From Pseudomonas svalbardensis (lineage in GTDB: Bacteria; Pseudomonadota; Gammaproteobacteria; Pseudomonadales; Pseudomonadaceae), in NCBI RefSeq assembly GCF_030053115.1, contig NZ_CP125619.1, positions 2,863,501 to 2,927,500 on the forward strand: a stretch of DNA of 64,000 nucleotides. Direction: 5' to 3'. The position numbers and the translations under genes were made by a program. Below, piece by piece: positions 36,619 to 44,288 of this stretch. A model generated the notes under the pieces. The model had not been told where the DNA came from. It ran no database searches and saw only the letters and a program-made list of their open reading frames with translations. How positions within the stretch are numbered: position 1 is the first letter of the stretch; each line of letters starts with the position of its first letter.

Positions 36619-37734
36619 TCAGACTTCCTCGATCCTGACCCAACGCGACTCCCGCGCGGCCACCCGAATCGCCGTAGCCAGGCGTTCGACTTCCCACGCC
36701 TCTTCGAAATCCGTTCCGCCCTGAGATAAGCCTGCCAACGCCATCACCAGATCATGGACTTCCAGCGTCTTGAGTTCGTTGTAGCCGAGCTGATGCCCTG
36801 CCGCCGGGCTAAACGCCGCATAACCCGGCAGATTCGGCCCTGCCAGCAAGTGCTGGAAACCGTCCTGACCGGCACGAAACAGACGCAGTTCATTCAGGCG
36901 TTCCTGATCGAACACCAAAGTCCCTCGAGTGCCGCTGATTTCGAAACTCAGGTGATTCTTGTAGCCGTGCTTGAGCCAACTGCTGCTGAACGTGCCCCGG
37001 GCGCCGTTCGCAAACCGCAACAAGGCGTGGACCTGATCGTCGACGGCGATATTGCGTTGTTCCAGGCTGCCAGCCGTGGCGGGGCGTTGCCGGTGCACGG
37101 TATGAGTGTCGGCGCTCACTGCCTCGACATCGCCCACCAGATAGCGGGCCATGGCCAACACGTGGCTGCCCAGATCGGCCAGTGCGCCACCGGCATGATC
37201 GGCATCGCAACGCCACGACCAGGGTGACGCGGGATCGGCCATGAAGTCTTCGCTGAATTCACCCTGGAAACTGATGATCTGACCCAAGTCGCCGTTTTCA
37301 ATCAGCTCCCGGGCCAGCCCGATCATCGGGTTGTGCTGATAGTTGAAACCCACCCGCGTCACCACGCCCGCCGCTTTGGCCGACAGTCGCATGGCGTCGG
37401 CCTGTTCCAGATTCACCGCCAACGGCTTTTCGCAATACACCGGTTTGCCGGCGGCGAGTGCGGCCATGGCAATGGGGTAATGCAGGTGATTGGGCGTGGT
37501 GATGGCGATCAGATTGACCTTGGGGTCATCGATCAGTTGCTGCCAGTCGCTATGAGCAGTGACGAAACCCCAGGCATCGGCGCAGTGGCGGGCACGCTGC
37601 GGATCGGCGTCGGCCAGGGCGGCCAGTTTGAGCTTGAGGGGCAGTTCGAAAACCGCACTGACGTTGCGAAACGCCAAGGCATGGGCGCGGCCCATGAAAC
37701 CTGTGCCGATGAGACCGATACCGAGTTCGCGCAT
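36619..37734 (-). CDS. Gfo/Idh/MocA-family sugar or inositol dehydrogenase
   Basis: The 371-residue protein has the N-terminal Rossmann motif LGIGLIGTGFMGRAHALAF, the family EKP motif in PVYCEKPLAVN near residue 103, and the conserved GGALADLGSHVL (H near 185) in the C-terminal domain. It should oxidise a polyol or sugar with NAD(P). Two upstream sites resemble RpiR-type operators of the kind proposed for Pseudomonas inositol regulators, so an inositol-related substrate is a reasonable guess, not a certainty. It is monocistronic here. Confidence 0.85.
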   Translation of the reverse strand: MRELGIGLIGTGFMGRAHALAFRNVSAVFELPLKLKLAALADADPQRARHCADAWGFVTAHSDWQQLIDDPKVNLIAITTPNHLHYPIAMAALAAGKPVYCEKPLAVNLEQADAMRLSAKAAGVVTRVGFNYQHNPMIGLARELIENGDLGQIISFQGEFSEDFMADPASPWSWRCDADHAGGALADLGSHVLAMARYLVGDVEAVSADTHTVHRQRPATAGSLEQRNIAVDDQVHALLRFANGARGTFSSSWLKHGYKNHLSFEISGTRGTLVFDQERLNELRLFRAGQDGFQHLLAGPNLPGYAAFSPAAGHQLGYNELKTLEVHDLVMALAGLSQGGTDFEEAWEVERLATAIRVAARESRWVRIEEV

Positions 37735-37778
37735 AGCCGGGGTCCTTTTGGATTTTATTTTCAGGAGGGGCTATTAAT

Positions 37779-37822
37779 GGAATAAAAATTCTCAATGCGC
37801 AACATTGTGGAATAAATATTCC
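37779..37822. promoter_or_regulatory. Two RpiR-like operators upstream of the Gfo/Idh gene
   Basis: GGAATAAAAATTCT (37779-37792) and GGAATAAATATTCC (37809-37822) are near-perfect dyads of the form GGAAT-N4-ATTCC, 30 bp apart centre to centre, so on the same helix face. This fits RpiR-family repressors binding sugar-phosphate or inositol pathway promoters. No rpiR gene is in the window. Confidence 0.65.
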
Positions 37823-37852
37823 TTTGTTGTGCAATGTCAGGAAGCCAAGGTT

Positions 37853-38200
37853 GTGCGTGATTCTGCCGGATTCCAGCACGGCGGCATCATCCGCCTGGCG
37901 AATGGAAAAATCGTCAGCGGACGTGCCAGTACTGTCAAAACAAATTCCGAGAAGGCCTACGGATTTATCGCAGCTGCGATTGCAAAAAGTGGATCAGAAG
38001 TGAGGATCGATATGGATAGTGAAGGACACAAAACAGCGGCTGAGAACGGCTGGATCATGGTCGGTTCTAACGGCACCAAGTTATCAGCTGCCACATGCGC
38101 TTCGGTGCGTATCGATGAATACGCTGCTGAAATGCTCAAGGATCCGAACAAGGTTCGAGCGTTTTTCGAGCGTGTGAATGGGGAAGCCAAGGCTCGCTGA
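37853..38200 (+). CDS. Unidentified ~115-residue protein, coupled to a small membrane protein
   Basis: I do not recognise this protein. From GTG 37853 (AGGA lies 10 bp upstream) it reads VRDSAGFQHGGIIRLANG and ends EAKAR; a TTG start at 37805 would run through the operator and is less likely. It is mixed alpha/beta, without membrane segments, with one cysteine. Its lower GC and codon use differ from the neighbours, suggesting transfer or a relic. The stop overlaps the next ATG as TGATG, a sign of true translational coupling. A truncated 5' end cannot be excluded. Confidence 0.5.
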   Translation: MRDSAGFQHGGIIRLANGKIVSGRASTVKTNSEKAYGFIAAAIAKSGSEVRIDMDSEGHKTAAENGWIMVGSNGTKLSAATCASVRIDEYAAEMLKDPNKVRAFFERVNGEAKAR

Positions 38201-38358
38201 TGTATTGCATTTCTCCTTCTTTTGTTCTTGGTTTCCTGATTGGCTTGGTCGCGGCGCCTATTTTTTGGGAAAACAATCCGCAGCGGGCTCTGAGCTTTGC
38301 GACGAATGCGCAAAAGCGGAGTTCTATCAAAAATTCCTTTGTGATTAGCGCCGGCTAA
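38200..38358 (+). CDS. 52-residue single-helix membrane protein, coupled
   Basis: The ATG overlaps the previous stop (TGATG). The protein starts MYCISPSFVLGFLIGLVAAP with one membrane helix and ends in a basic, polar tail (RALSFATNAQKRSSIKN...). It is not matched by any family I know. Its TAA stop lies inside the outer arm of the nested palindrome that begins at 38353, so the repeat may have set the 3' end of the gene. Confidence 0.5.
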   Translation: MYCISPSFVLGFLIGLVAAPIFWENNPQRALSFATNAQKRSSIKNSFVISAG

Positions 38359-38553
38359 TGCCGATCAGTTAAGGAACGACAAAATCCGTAGCAGCTGGCG
38401 AAGCCTGCGTTCGGCTGCGCAGCAGTCGTGAAATCAGACGATGCGGTGTTTCAGGAAGACCGCAAACTCAGGTTTTACGACTGCTGCGCAGCCGAACGCA
38501 GGCTTCGCCAGCTGCTACGGATCGCGTTTTGGCTTAACTGACTGGCATTAGCC
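38353..38553. repeat. Nested 200-bp palindromic element
   Basis: Outer arms GGCTAATGCC-x3-CAGTTAAG (38353-38373) and the inverse (38533-38553) differ in only two or three bases. Inside, 38386-38520 is a GTAGCAGCTGGCGAAGCCTG doublet of the same family as 4458-4604. The two layers are separate inverted repeats sharing one centre, so the whole region can form a long cruciform or RNA hairpin. It lies between the small-ORF pair and an SDR gene. Confidence 0.85.
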
Positions 38554-38587
38554 CGAAGGCTGCCTTGTGTTCATCCGGTAAATCGGA

Positions 38588-39355
38588 TCAGGACAAGAAC
38601 CCACCATCCACATTCAACGAAACCCCAGTGGTGTAACTCGACGCATCACTGGCCAGATACAACACCGCTCCCGCCATCTCACTCGGATCCGCCACACGCT
38701 TGAGCGGAATCTGTTGCAATGCGGTGTTCAAAATAGCCTCGTTTTTCACCAATGCCGAAGCAAACTTGGTGTCGGTCAGACCCGGCAGCAGCGCATTGCA
38801 GCGAATGCCGAACTGCGCGCATTCCTTGGCGAACACTTTGGTCATGTTGATGACCGCCGCTTTGGTCACGGAGTAGATGCCCTGGAAGATCCCCGGCGAG
38901 ATGCCGTTGATCGAGGCGACGTTGATGATGCTGCCGCCGCCGTTATCGCGCATCAGCTTGCCGGCTTCCACCGACATGAAGAAGTAGCCGCGGATGTTCA
39001 CGTCGACGGTTTTCTGGAAAGCGCTGAGGTCGGTGTCCAGTACGTTGCAGAACTGCGGGTTGGTCGCGGCGTTGTTGACCAGAATGTCCAGGCGCCCGAA
39101 CTGTTCGCGGATGCCGGCGAAGACCTGGCTGATCTGTTCCATTTCGCCGATGTGGCAAGCCACGGCAGTGGCTTTGCCGCCGGCGGCGATGATCGCGTCA
39201 GCCACGTGCTGGCAACCGTCGAGTTTGCGGCTCGAGACGATGACATGGGCGCCTTGCTGGGCCAGCAATTTGGCGATGGCTTCACCGATGCCGCGGCTGG
39301 CGCCGGATACGAATGCGATTTTGCCGTCGAGGTCGAACAACTGAGTCTTGGACAT
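38588..39355 (-). CDS. Short-chain dehydrogenase/reductase
   Basis: The 255-residue classical SDR has the cofactor loop VSGASRGIGEAIAK near residue 16, NNAATNP near 93, the active site with Ser in NVASING near 145 and YSVTKAA (YxxxK) near 160. The C-terminal VSLNVDGGFLS is typical. It probably prefers NADH given no basic residue right after the loop (SSRKLDG). It is followed upstream by a phosphotransferase gene (34-bp gap), a pair often seen with acyl-CoA dehydrogenases in fatty acid catabolism. Confidence 0.9.
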   Translation of the reverse strand: MSKTQLFDLDGKIAFVSGASRGIGEAIAKLLAQQGAHVIVSSRKLDGCQHVADAIIAAGGKATAVACHIGEMEQISQVFAGIREQFGRLDILVNNAATNPQFCNVLDTDLSAFQKTVDVNIRGYFFMSVEAGKLMRDNGGGSIINVASINGISPGIFQGIYSVTKAAVINMTKVFAKECAQFGIRCNALLPGLTDTKFASALVKNEAILNTALQQIPLKRVADPSEMAGAVLYLASDASSYTTGVSLNVDGGFLS

Positions 39356-39389
39356 GGTTTTTCCTTGTTATTGGGGCCAGGGCGGGCGA

Positions 39390-40457
39390 TCAGAGGCTGG
39401 ATTTCGAAATGACTTGCAGGCTCATCTGCTCCAGCAGTTTGTTCATGTGAATGAACTGCGCGAAGCGTTTGTCCTGGGTCTGACCATGGAAGAAACGGTA
39501 GTAGATCTGCTGCACGATGCCGGCCAGGCGGAACAGGCCGTAGGTGTAGTAGAAGTCGAAGTTGTCGATCTGGATGCCTGAACGCTCGGCGTAGTAATCG
39601 ACGAACTCGCGGCGGGTCAGCATGCCCGGTGCGTGGCTCGGCTGGCGGCGCATCAATTGCACCGGTGCCGGGTCGTCGGCTTCGATCCAGTAGGCGAGGG
39701 TGTTGCCCAGGTCCATCAGCGGGTCGCCGAGGGTGGTCAGTTCCCAATCGAGCACGCCGATGATGTCCATCGGGTTGTTCGGGTCGAGGATCACGTTGTC
39801 GAAGCGGTAGTCGTTGTGGACGATGCTGGAGGTCGGGTGATCGGTCGGCATCTTGTCGTTGAGCCAGGCTTTGACCGCTTCCCACTTCGGCGCGTCCGGC
39901 GTCAGTGCTTTCTCGTAGCGATCGCTCCAGCCTTTTATTTGCCGCGCGACATAACCTTCGGGTTTGCCGAGGTCGCCCAGGCCATAGGCTTTGTAGTCGA
40001 CCCGGTGCAGTTCAACGAACTTGTCGATGAAGCTCTTGCACAGCGTTTCGGTTTTCGCCGAATCCAGACCCAGTTCCGGCGGCAGTTCGGAGCGCAGGAT
40101 GATCCCCTTGACCCGCTCCATCACATAGAACTCGGCGCCGATCACCGATTCATCGGTGCAGTGCACGTAGGTTTTCGGGCAGTACGGGAAACCATCACGA
40201 AGCTGATTGAGGATGCGAAATTCACGGCCCATGTCGTGAGCGGACTTGGCCTTGTGGCCAAAGGGTGGGCGACGCAGGACGAACTCCTGTTTGGGGTATT
40301 CCAGCAAGTAAGTGAGGTTCGACGCACCGCCCGGAAACTGGCTGATCTGCGGCAAACCACTCAGGCCCGGAATGTGGGCCTTGAGGTACGGATCGATCAG
40401 GCTGGCATCGAGTTCTTCGCCGGTGCGGATACGGGTGGACTGGTCAGTAAGCGCCAT
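39390..40457 (-). CDS. Aminoglycoside-phosphotransferase-like kinase (ACAD10-type)
   Basis: The 355-residue protein has the protein-kinase-like fold of the APH family: GGASNLTYLLEYPKQEFVLRRPP (ATP-binding region, near residue 43), VHNDYRFDNVILDPNN (catalytic HxDxxxxN near 212), and GVLDWELTTLGDPLMDLGN (DxD metal site near 235). Such proteins act on acyl or hydroxy-acyl substrates next to acyl-CoA dehydrogenases; the human relative is ACAD10/11. It shares a transcript with the SDR gene 34 bp downstream. A true antibiotic target is unlikely. Confidence 0.9.
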   Translation of the reverse strand: MALTDQSTRIRTGEELDASLIDPYLKAHIPGLSGLPQISQFPGGASNLTYLLEYPKQEFVLRRPPFGHKAKSAHDMGREFRILNQLRDGFPYCPKTYVHCTDESVIGAEFYVMERVKGIILRSELPPELGLDSAKTETLCKSFIDKFVELHRVDYKAYGLGDLGKPEGYVARQIKGWSDRYEKALTPDAPKWEAVKAWLNDKMPTDHPTSSIVHNDYRFDNVILDPNNPMDIIGVLDWELTTLGDPLMDLGNTLAYWIEADDPAPVQLMRRQPSHAPGMLTRREFVDYYAERSGIQIDNFDFYYTYGLFRLAGIVQQIYYRFFHGQTQDKRFAQFIHMNKLLEQMSLQVISKSSL

Positions 40458-40601
40458 GCTTATCCCTTCTGCTTATTTTGGAGGCCTGAGACTATTGGCT
40501 AATCTAATGCGCACACCCGACACCCACAACCACGAAACGCCCTTATAGGTGAGCGTGTTGCCGGGCAATCATTGTGTTTGATACACCTGTTTGAATGGTA
40601 G

Positions 40602-41561
40602 TCAGATCATGCTCATCGATGATGGCAGGGCAATCGGGGTCAATACCGGATTACCTGAGAAGAACGCCACCAGATTGCGACCTACCAGTTCCACGGTGCC
40701 TTGAGTGGCTTCCGGGGACAAACCGGCGACATGCGGGGTGAGGATCACATTGGCTAACGTCTTGAAGGCATTGGGTACTTGGGGTTCTGTGTCGAAGACA
40801 TCCAGCGCAGCGCCGGCAATCCTGCGCTGCTCAAGCGAGCTGATCAGGTCTGCGGTGACGATCACACTGGCTCGGGCGATGTTGACGATGAACCCCTGGG
40901 GGCCCAAGGCGTCGAGTACTTGTCGGTTGATCAGGTGTTTGGTGCCCAGGCCGCCGGGGGTGGCGACGACCAAAAAGTCTGATTCCCGCGCCAACTCGGT
41001 GGGCGTCGAGCGGAAGCTGTACGGCACATCGCTGCGATGCTGGCGGTTGTGGTAACTGACCGTCATGTCGAAGCCGTGGGCGGCGCGTTTGGCGATGGCC
41101 ATTCCGACCGCACCGAGCCCCAGGATTCCCAAGTGCTTGCCCGCCAGGGACGGGCGCATGATTTTCGGCCACTCACCCCGGCGCACGGCGGCGTCGCAAC
41201 GGGGAATATCACGTACCAGAGAGAGCAGCATCGCCATGGCATGGTCGGCGACTGAAGAGGCATTGACTCCGGCGCCATTGGTGACCGTAATGCCCCGGTT
41301 GGCGGCGGCTTGCAGGTCGACGTGTTCGTAGCCGGCGCCGATCACGCAGATGATCTTGAGGTTGGGCAGGTCGGCGATTTCGTCGGCATACAGGCCCAAT
41401 GGGCCGCGGGTCAGCACCGCATCGATCTGCGCGCCATGGCGTGTGATGGCATCGGCGCGCTCGGCAGGTGTGGGAGCCAGAATCAGGTGAAAACCCTGAT
41501 GTTCGAGAATCGGCAGGTACTCATTGATGGTTTCAACCAGTACCAGAACGGTTGCAGGCAT
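40602..41561 (-). CDS. D-2-hydroxyacid dehydrogenase (glyoxylate/hydroxypyruvate reductase-like)
   Basis: The 319-residue protein has the NAD-binding LGILGLGAVGMAIAKRAAHGF near residue 147 and the catalytic triad: Arg in IVNIARASVI near 234, Glu in DVFDTEPQVP near 263, and His in ILTPHVAGLSPEA near 282. It reduces 2-keto acids such as glyoxylate or hydroxypyruvate, or works in reverse. It has no close operon partner; the ATG follows CAGGAGCCCAGC. Confidence 0.9.
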   Translation of the reverse strand: MPATVLVLVETINEYLPILEHQGFHLILAPTPAERADAITRHGAQIDAVLTRGPLGLYADEIADLPNLKIICVIGAGYEHVDLQAAANRGITVTNGAGVNASSVADHAMAMLLSLVRDIPRCDAAVRRGEWPKIMRPSLAGKHLGILGLGAVGMAIAKRAAHGFDMTVSYHNRQHRSDVPYSFRSTPTELARESDFLVVATPGGLGTKHLINRQVLDALGPQGFIVNIARASVIVTADLISSLEQRRIAGAALDVFDTEPQVPNAFKTLANVILTPHVAGLSPEATQGTVELVGRNLVAFFSGNPVLTPIALPSSMSMI

Positions 41562-41749
41562 GCTGGGCTCCTGTGGGCATCGGAAAGTCGGGGCTCGAAA
41601 GTGGCTTCAAAACGTTGCTTCAAATGGCTGATTCCGCAACGGTTTGGCATTTACCAAAGATAGCAGGCTTGTGGCCTGCGACCTCAGTGTAGAAGCGTTC
41701 CGTAGCGCCTACACATCCACGGTGTTCAACACCTTTGCGAAGGCGCCGT

Positions 41750-42367
41750 TCAACGTCGCGGCGTCGCGGGTGTGTCAACGGCCGTGTCCGAGGTGAGAAA
41801 TGTCCGGGCTGCGTCGAGAATTTCATCGGACAAGGCGTCACCACGGGTGGCGCGGGCCAGGGTCAGGGCGCCGACCATCAGCGAATAGTCCACCAACGCT
41901 TTTTGCCGATTGGTTTCGGGCTGATCCGCGCCCATCAGCGGTGCCAGCATCTGCAACAATGCCTCCAGCCCTTGGGTGTAGGTCTGGTGCAATCCGCTTT
42001 CAGCGGTTTCATGACACATGTCGCCGGCAAATGCGGTCACCGGGCAGCTTTCGCCTGGATTATCGCGATTGGCCGCGGACAGGTAGGGCGCGATGATGCT
42101 CTCGCGAGCCGAGAGACTGTCGTCGTTATCCTCTATTTTCTGCTTCCAGCGTTCCATCGATTGGGTGAACGCCCGGCTGCACGCCTCTTGCGCCAGCGCT
42201 TCCCTGGATTCGAAGTGACCATAGAACCCGCCATGGGTGAGGCCGGCCGCGCCCATCACATCGACGACACTGATCCCGTGCAGGCCGCGTTCGCGAAACA
42301 GACGCGTGGCGGCCTCGACGATGATCTCGCGGTTGAGTTCGGCTTGTTTGCGGGAGACTCGGGGCAT
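41750..42367 (-). CDS. TetR-family regulator next to a tautomerase relic
   Basis: From ATG 42367 the protein has 205 residues, starting MPRVSRKQAELNREIIVEAA with the TetR HTH (GISVVDVMGAAGLTHGGFYGHFESREAL, residues ~27-55). The C-terminal domain has two cysteines (CPVTAFAGDMCHETAESG) of the AcuR/NemR-like group that sense reactive electrophiles. It lies downstream of the tautomerase remnant on the same strand; the dyad at 42615-42654 may have been its operator. The ORF's first seven codons upstream lack support. Confidence 0.85.
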   Translation of the reverse strand: MPRVSRKQAELNREIIVEAATRLFRERGLHGISVVDVMGAAGLTHGGFYGHFESREALAQEACSRAFTQSMERWKQKIEDNDDSLSARESIIAPYLSAANRDNPGESCPVTAFAGDMCHETAESGLHQTYTQGLEALLQMLAPLMGADQPETNRQKALVDYSLMVGALTLARATRGDALSDEILDAARTFLTSDTAVDTPATPRR

Positions 42368-42399
42368 TGGCGGCTCACAGGTATACATAAAGGCAGAAA

Positions 42400-42551
42400 T
42401 CAGCTGGCGTACTGGGCTATGCCATTGCCGAGGGACCAGTTCTCTTTCTTTACTTCCACCAGATTAATGAATACATCTTCCAGCCTTGCCCGACACGTTT
42501 GGCGTAAGTCGGGTCTTGATGCTTCTTGATGTCGACGCGAACGAGTGGCAT
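42400..42551 (-). pseudogene. Tautomerase-family gene with internal deletion
   Basis: The start MPLVRVDIKKHQDPTYAKRV matches the N-terminus of ~128-residue tautomerases, with Pro1 after Met removal as catalytic base. After about 22 codons the sequence jumps, in another frame, to the family C-terminus EDVFINLVEVKKENWSLGNG IAQYAS. About 75-80 codons are missing. The 152-bp relic cannot make a full enzyme. The ribosome-binding site (GGAGCCCTCTC) is still present. Confidence 0.82.
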
Positions 42552-42614
42552 GAGAGGGCTCCGAAATTAGGGTTGCCGGTCAGCAGTCGGGATCGAAATT
42601 ACATGACGGCAATC

Positions 42615-42654
42615 CTTTATTGAATAGATTTTTTAAAACATCTATTCAGTAAAG
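42615..42654. promoter_or_regulatory. 15-bp dyad upstream of the tautomerase relic
   Basis: CTTTATTGAATAGAT and ATCTATTCAGTAAAG are inverse copies at 14 of 15 positions around a 10-nt AT-rich centre, 64 bp before the relic's ATG. This looks like a TetR-type operator or the promoter of the former tautomerase-TetR unit. The rest of the gap to 42820 contains GTCGGA-TTTT-TCCGAC (42757-42772), a small hairpin. Confidence 0.5.
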
Positions 42655-42820
42655 GGTGCCAGAGGATCTGATCCGCACAACCACTCCTCAGCTAAGTCTT
42701 TGCTTCTGCTCATTAATCCCGGACAATCGCGCCCCTGTTTCGGCCAGGGCGCTGCCTGTCGGATTTTTCCGACTCGTCCTGACCGGGTAGCAACTGACCG
42801 GAATGCGGAGATCCCACCGG

Positions 42821-44101
42821 ATGAATGATCAGGCCAATAGCGTCGACGAACGCTATGTATCGGCGACACCAGCGACGCTTGAGAGCTGGAATCGCCATGA
42901 CACCACCTGGATGCTGGGCCTGTTTGGCACGGCCATCGGGGCTGGCACGCTGTTTTTGCCGATCAACGCGGGTCTGGGCGGCTTCTGGCCGTTGTTGGTC
43001 CTGGCGGTGTTGGCGTTCCCTATGACGTTTTACGCACACCGTGGCCTCACACGTTTTGTGTTGTCCGGACGCGAAGGCGCGGACATCACTGAAGTCGTGG
43101 AAGAGCACTTCGGGATCAAGGCTGGCGCGCTGATCACCTTGCTGTACTTCTTCGCGATCTTCCCGATCCTGTTGATCTATAGCGTGGCCCTGACCAACAC
43201 CGTGGGCAGTTTCCTAGAGCATCAACTGCACATCATGCCGCCGCCACGCGCTGTGCTGTCGCTCGTACTGATCCTCGGCCTGTTGGCGGTGGTACGTTGC
43301 GGCGAGCAGGTGATCGTCAAGGCCATGAGCCTGATGGTTTATCCGTTCATTGTTGCGCTGCTGTTCCTCGCGGTGTTCCTGATTCCTCACTGGAACGGCG
43401 GCATTCTCGCCACCGCGTCGACGCTGCCAGAACCGTCGGCATTGCTGCACACGCTGTGGTTGGCGATTCCGGTAATGGTGTTTTCGTTCAACCATTCGCC
43501 GATCATCTCGGCGTTCGCGGTGGACCAGAAGCGTCGTTACGGCGATCACGCCGAAGAGCGTAGTTCGCAGATCCTGTCCCGCGCCCACGCCTTGATGGTG
43601 GTGATGGTGCTGTTCTTCGTGTTCAGTTGCGTGCTGACCCTGTCGCCCGCACAACTGGCGGAAGCCAAGGCGCAGAACCTGTCGATCCTGTCGTACCTGG
43701 CCAACCACTTCAGCAACCCGACCATCGCCTTCGCGGCACCGTTGATTGCGTTCGTGGCCATTTCCAAGTCGTTCCTGGGCCACTACATCGGCGCCAGCGA
43801 AGGTCTTAAAGGTCTGATTGTGAAGAGTGGCAAACGCCCGGCACCCAAGACCCTGGATCGCATGACTGCCGCCTTCATGCTGGTGGTCTGCTGGATCGTT
43901 GCCACGCTGAACCCGAGCATTCTCGGGATGATCGAAACCCTCGGTGGCCCGATCATCGCCGCGATCCTGTTCCTGATGCCGATGTACGCGATTCGCAAGG
44001 TTCCGGCCATGGCGCGTTATCGCGGTCAGGCTTCCAACGTCTTCGTGACGGCGGTGGGCCTGGTGGCGATTTCGGCGTTGATCTATTCGCTGACTGCCTG
44101 A
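42821..44101 (+). CDS. HAAAP/SdaC-type serine (or aromatic amino acid) transporter
   Basis: The 426-residue protein has about eleven membrane helices and the family features: TTWMLGLFGTAIGAGTLFLPIN near residue 33, VFSFNHSPIISAF near 227 and FLGHYIGASEGLKGL near 320. It resembles SdaC/SerT-type proton symporters, and serine is the likely substrate, with threonine or others possible. ATG 42821 has a GGAG site 10 bp upstream. It is monocistronic; a REP and a terminator follow. Confidence 0.9.
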   Translation: MNDQANSVDERYVSATPATLESWNRHDTTWMLGLFGTAIGAGTLFLPINAGLGGFWPLLVLAVLAFPMTFYAHRGLTRFVLSGREGADITEVVEEHFGIKAGALITLLYFFAIFPILLIYSVALTNTVGSFLEHQLHIMPPPRAVLSLVLILGLLAVVRCGEQVIVKAMSLMVYPFIVALLFLAVFLIPHWNGGILATASTLPEPSALLHTLWLAIPVMVFSFNHSPIISAFAVDQKRRYGDHAEERSSQILSRAHALMVVMVLFFVFSCVLTLSPAQLAEAKAQNLSILSYLANHFSNPTIAFAAPLIAFVAISKSFLGHYIGASEGLKGLIVKSGKRPAPKTLDRMTAAFMLVVCWIVATLNPSILGMIETLGGPIIAAILFLMPMYAIRKVPAMARYRGQASNVFVTAVGLVAISALIYSLTA

Positions 44102-44127
44102 TGATTTCTTCGGGGCTGTGAGTCCGC

Positions 44128-44193
44128 CATCGCGAGCAGGCTCGCTCCCACAGGGACCGCGCAAAACCTGTGGGAGCGAGCCTGCTCGCGATT
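44128..44193. repeat. REP doublet, reversed order
   Basis: ATCGCGAGCAGGCTCGCTCC and GGGAGCGAGCCTGCTCGCGA are inverse copies separated by about 25 bp, between the transporter gene and the acnB terminator. Confidence 0.9.
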
Positions 44194-44234
44194 TAGGCGC
44201 CTCGGTCTTCTTGGAAATAAGCATTCTTGAGGCA

Positions 44235-44275
44235 TAAAAAAACGCCGCTCATCTCACGATGGGCGGCGTTTTTTA
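44235..44275. terminator. Bidirectional intrinsic terminator
   Basis: AACGCCGC and GCGGCGTT pair around a 14-nt loop, flanked by an A-run on the left and a T-run on the right, so it functions for both the acnB transcript (leftward) and the transporter transcript (rightward). Confidence 0.9.
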
Positions 44276-44288
44276 TTGCGTTGCAGCG

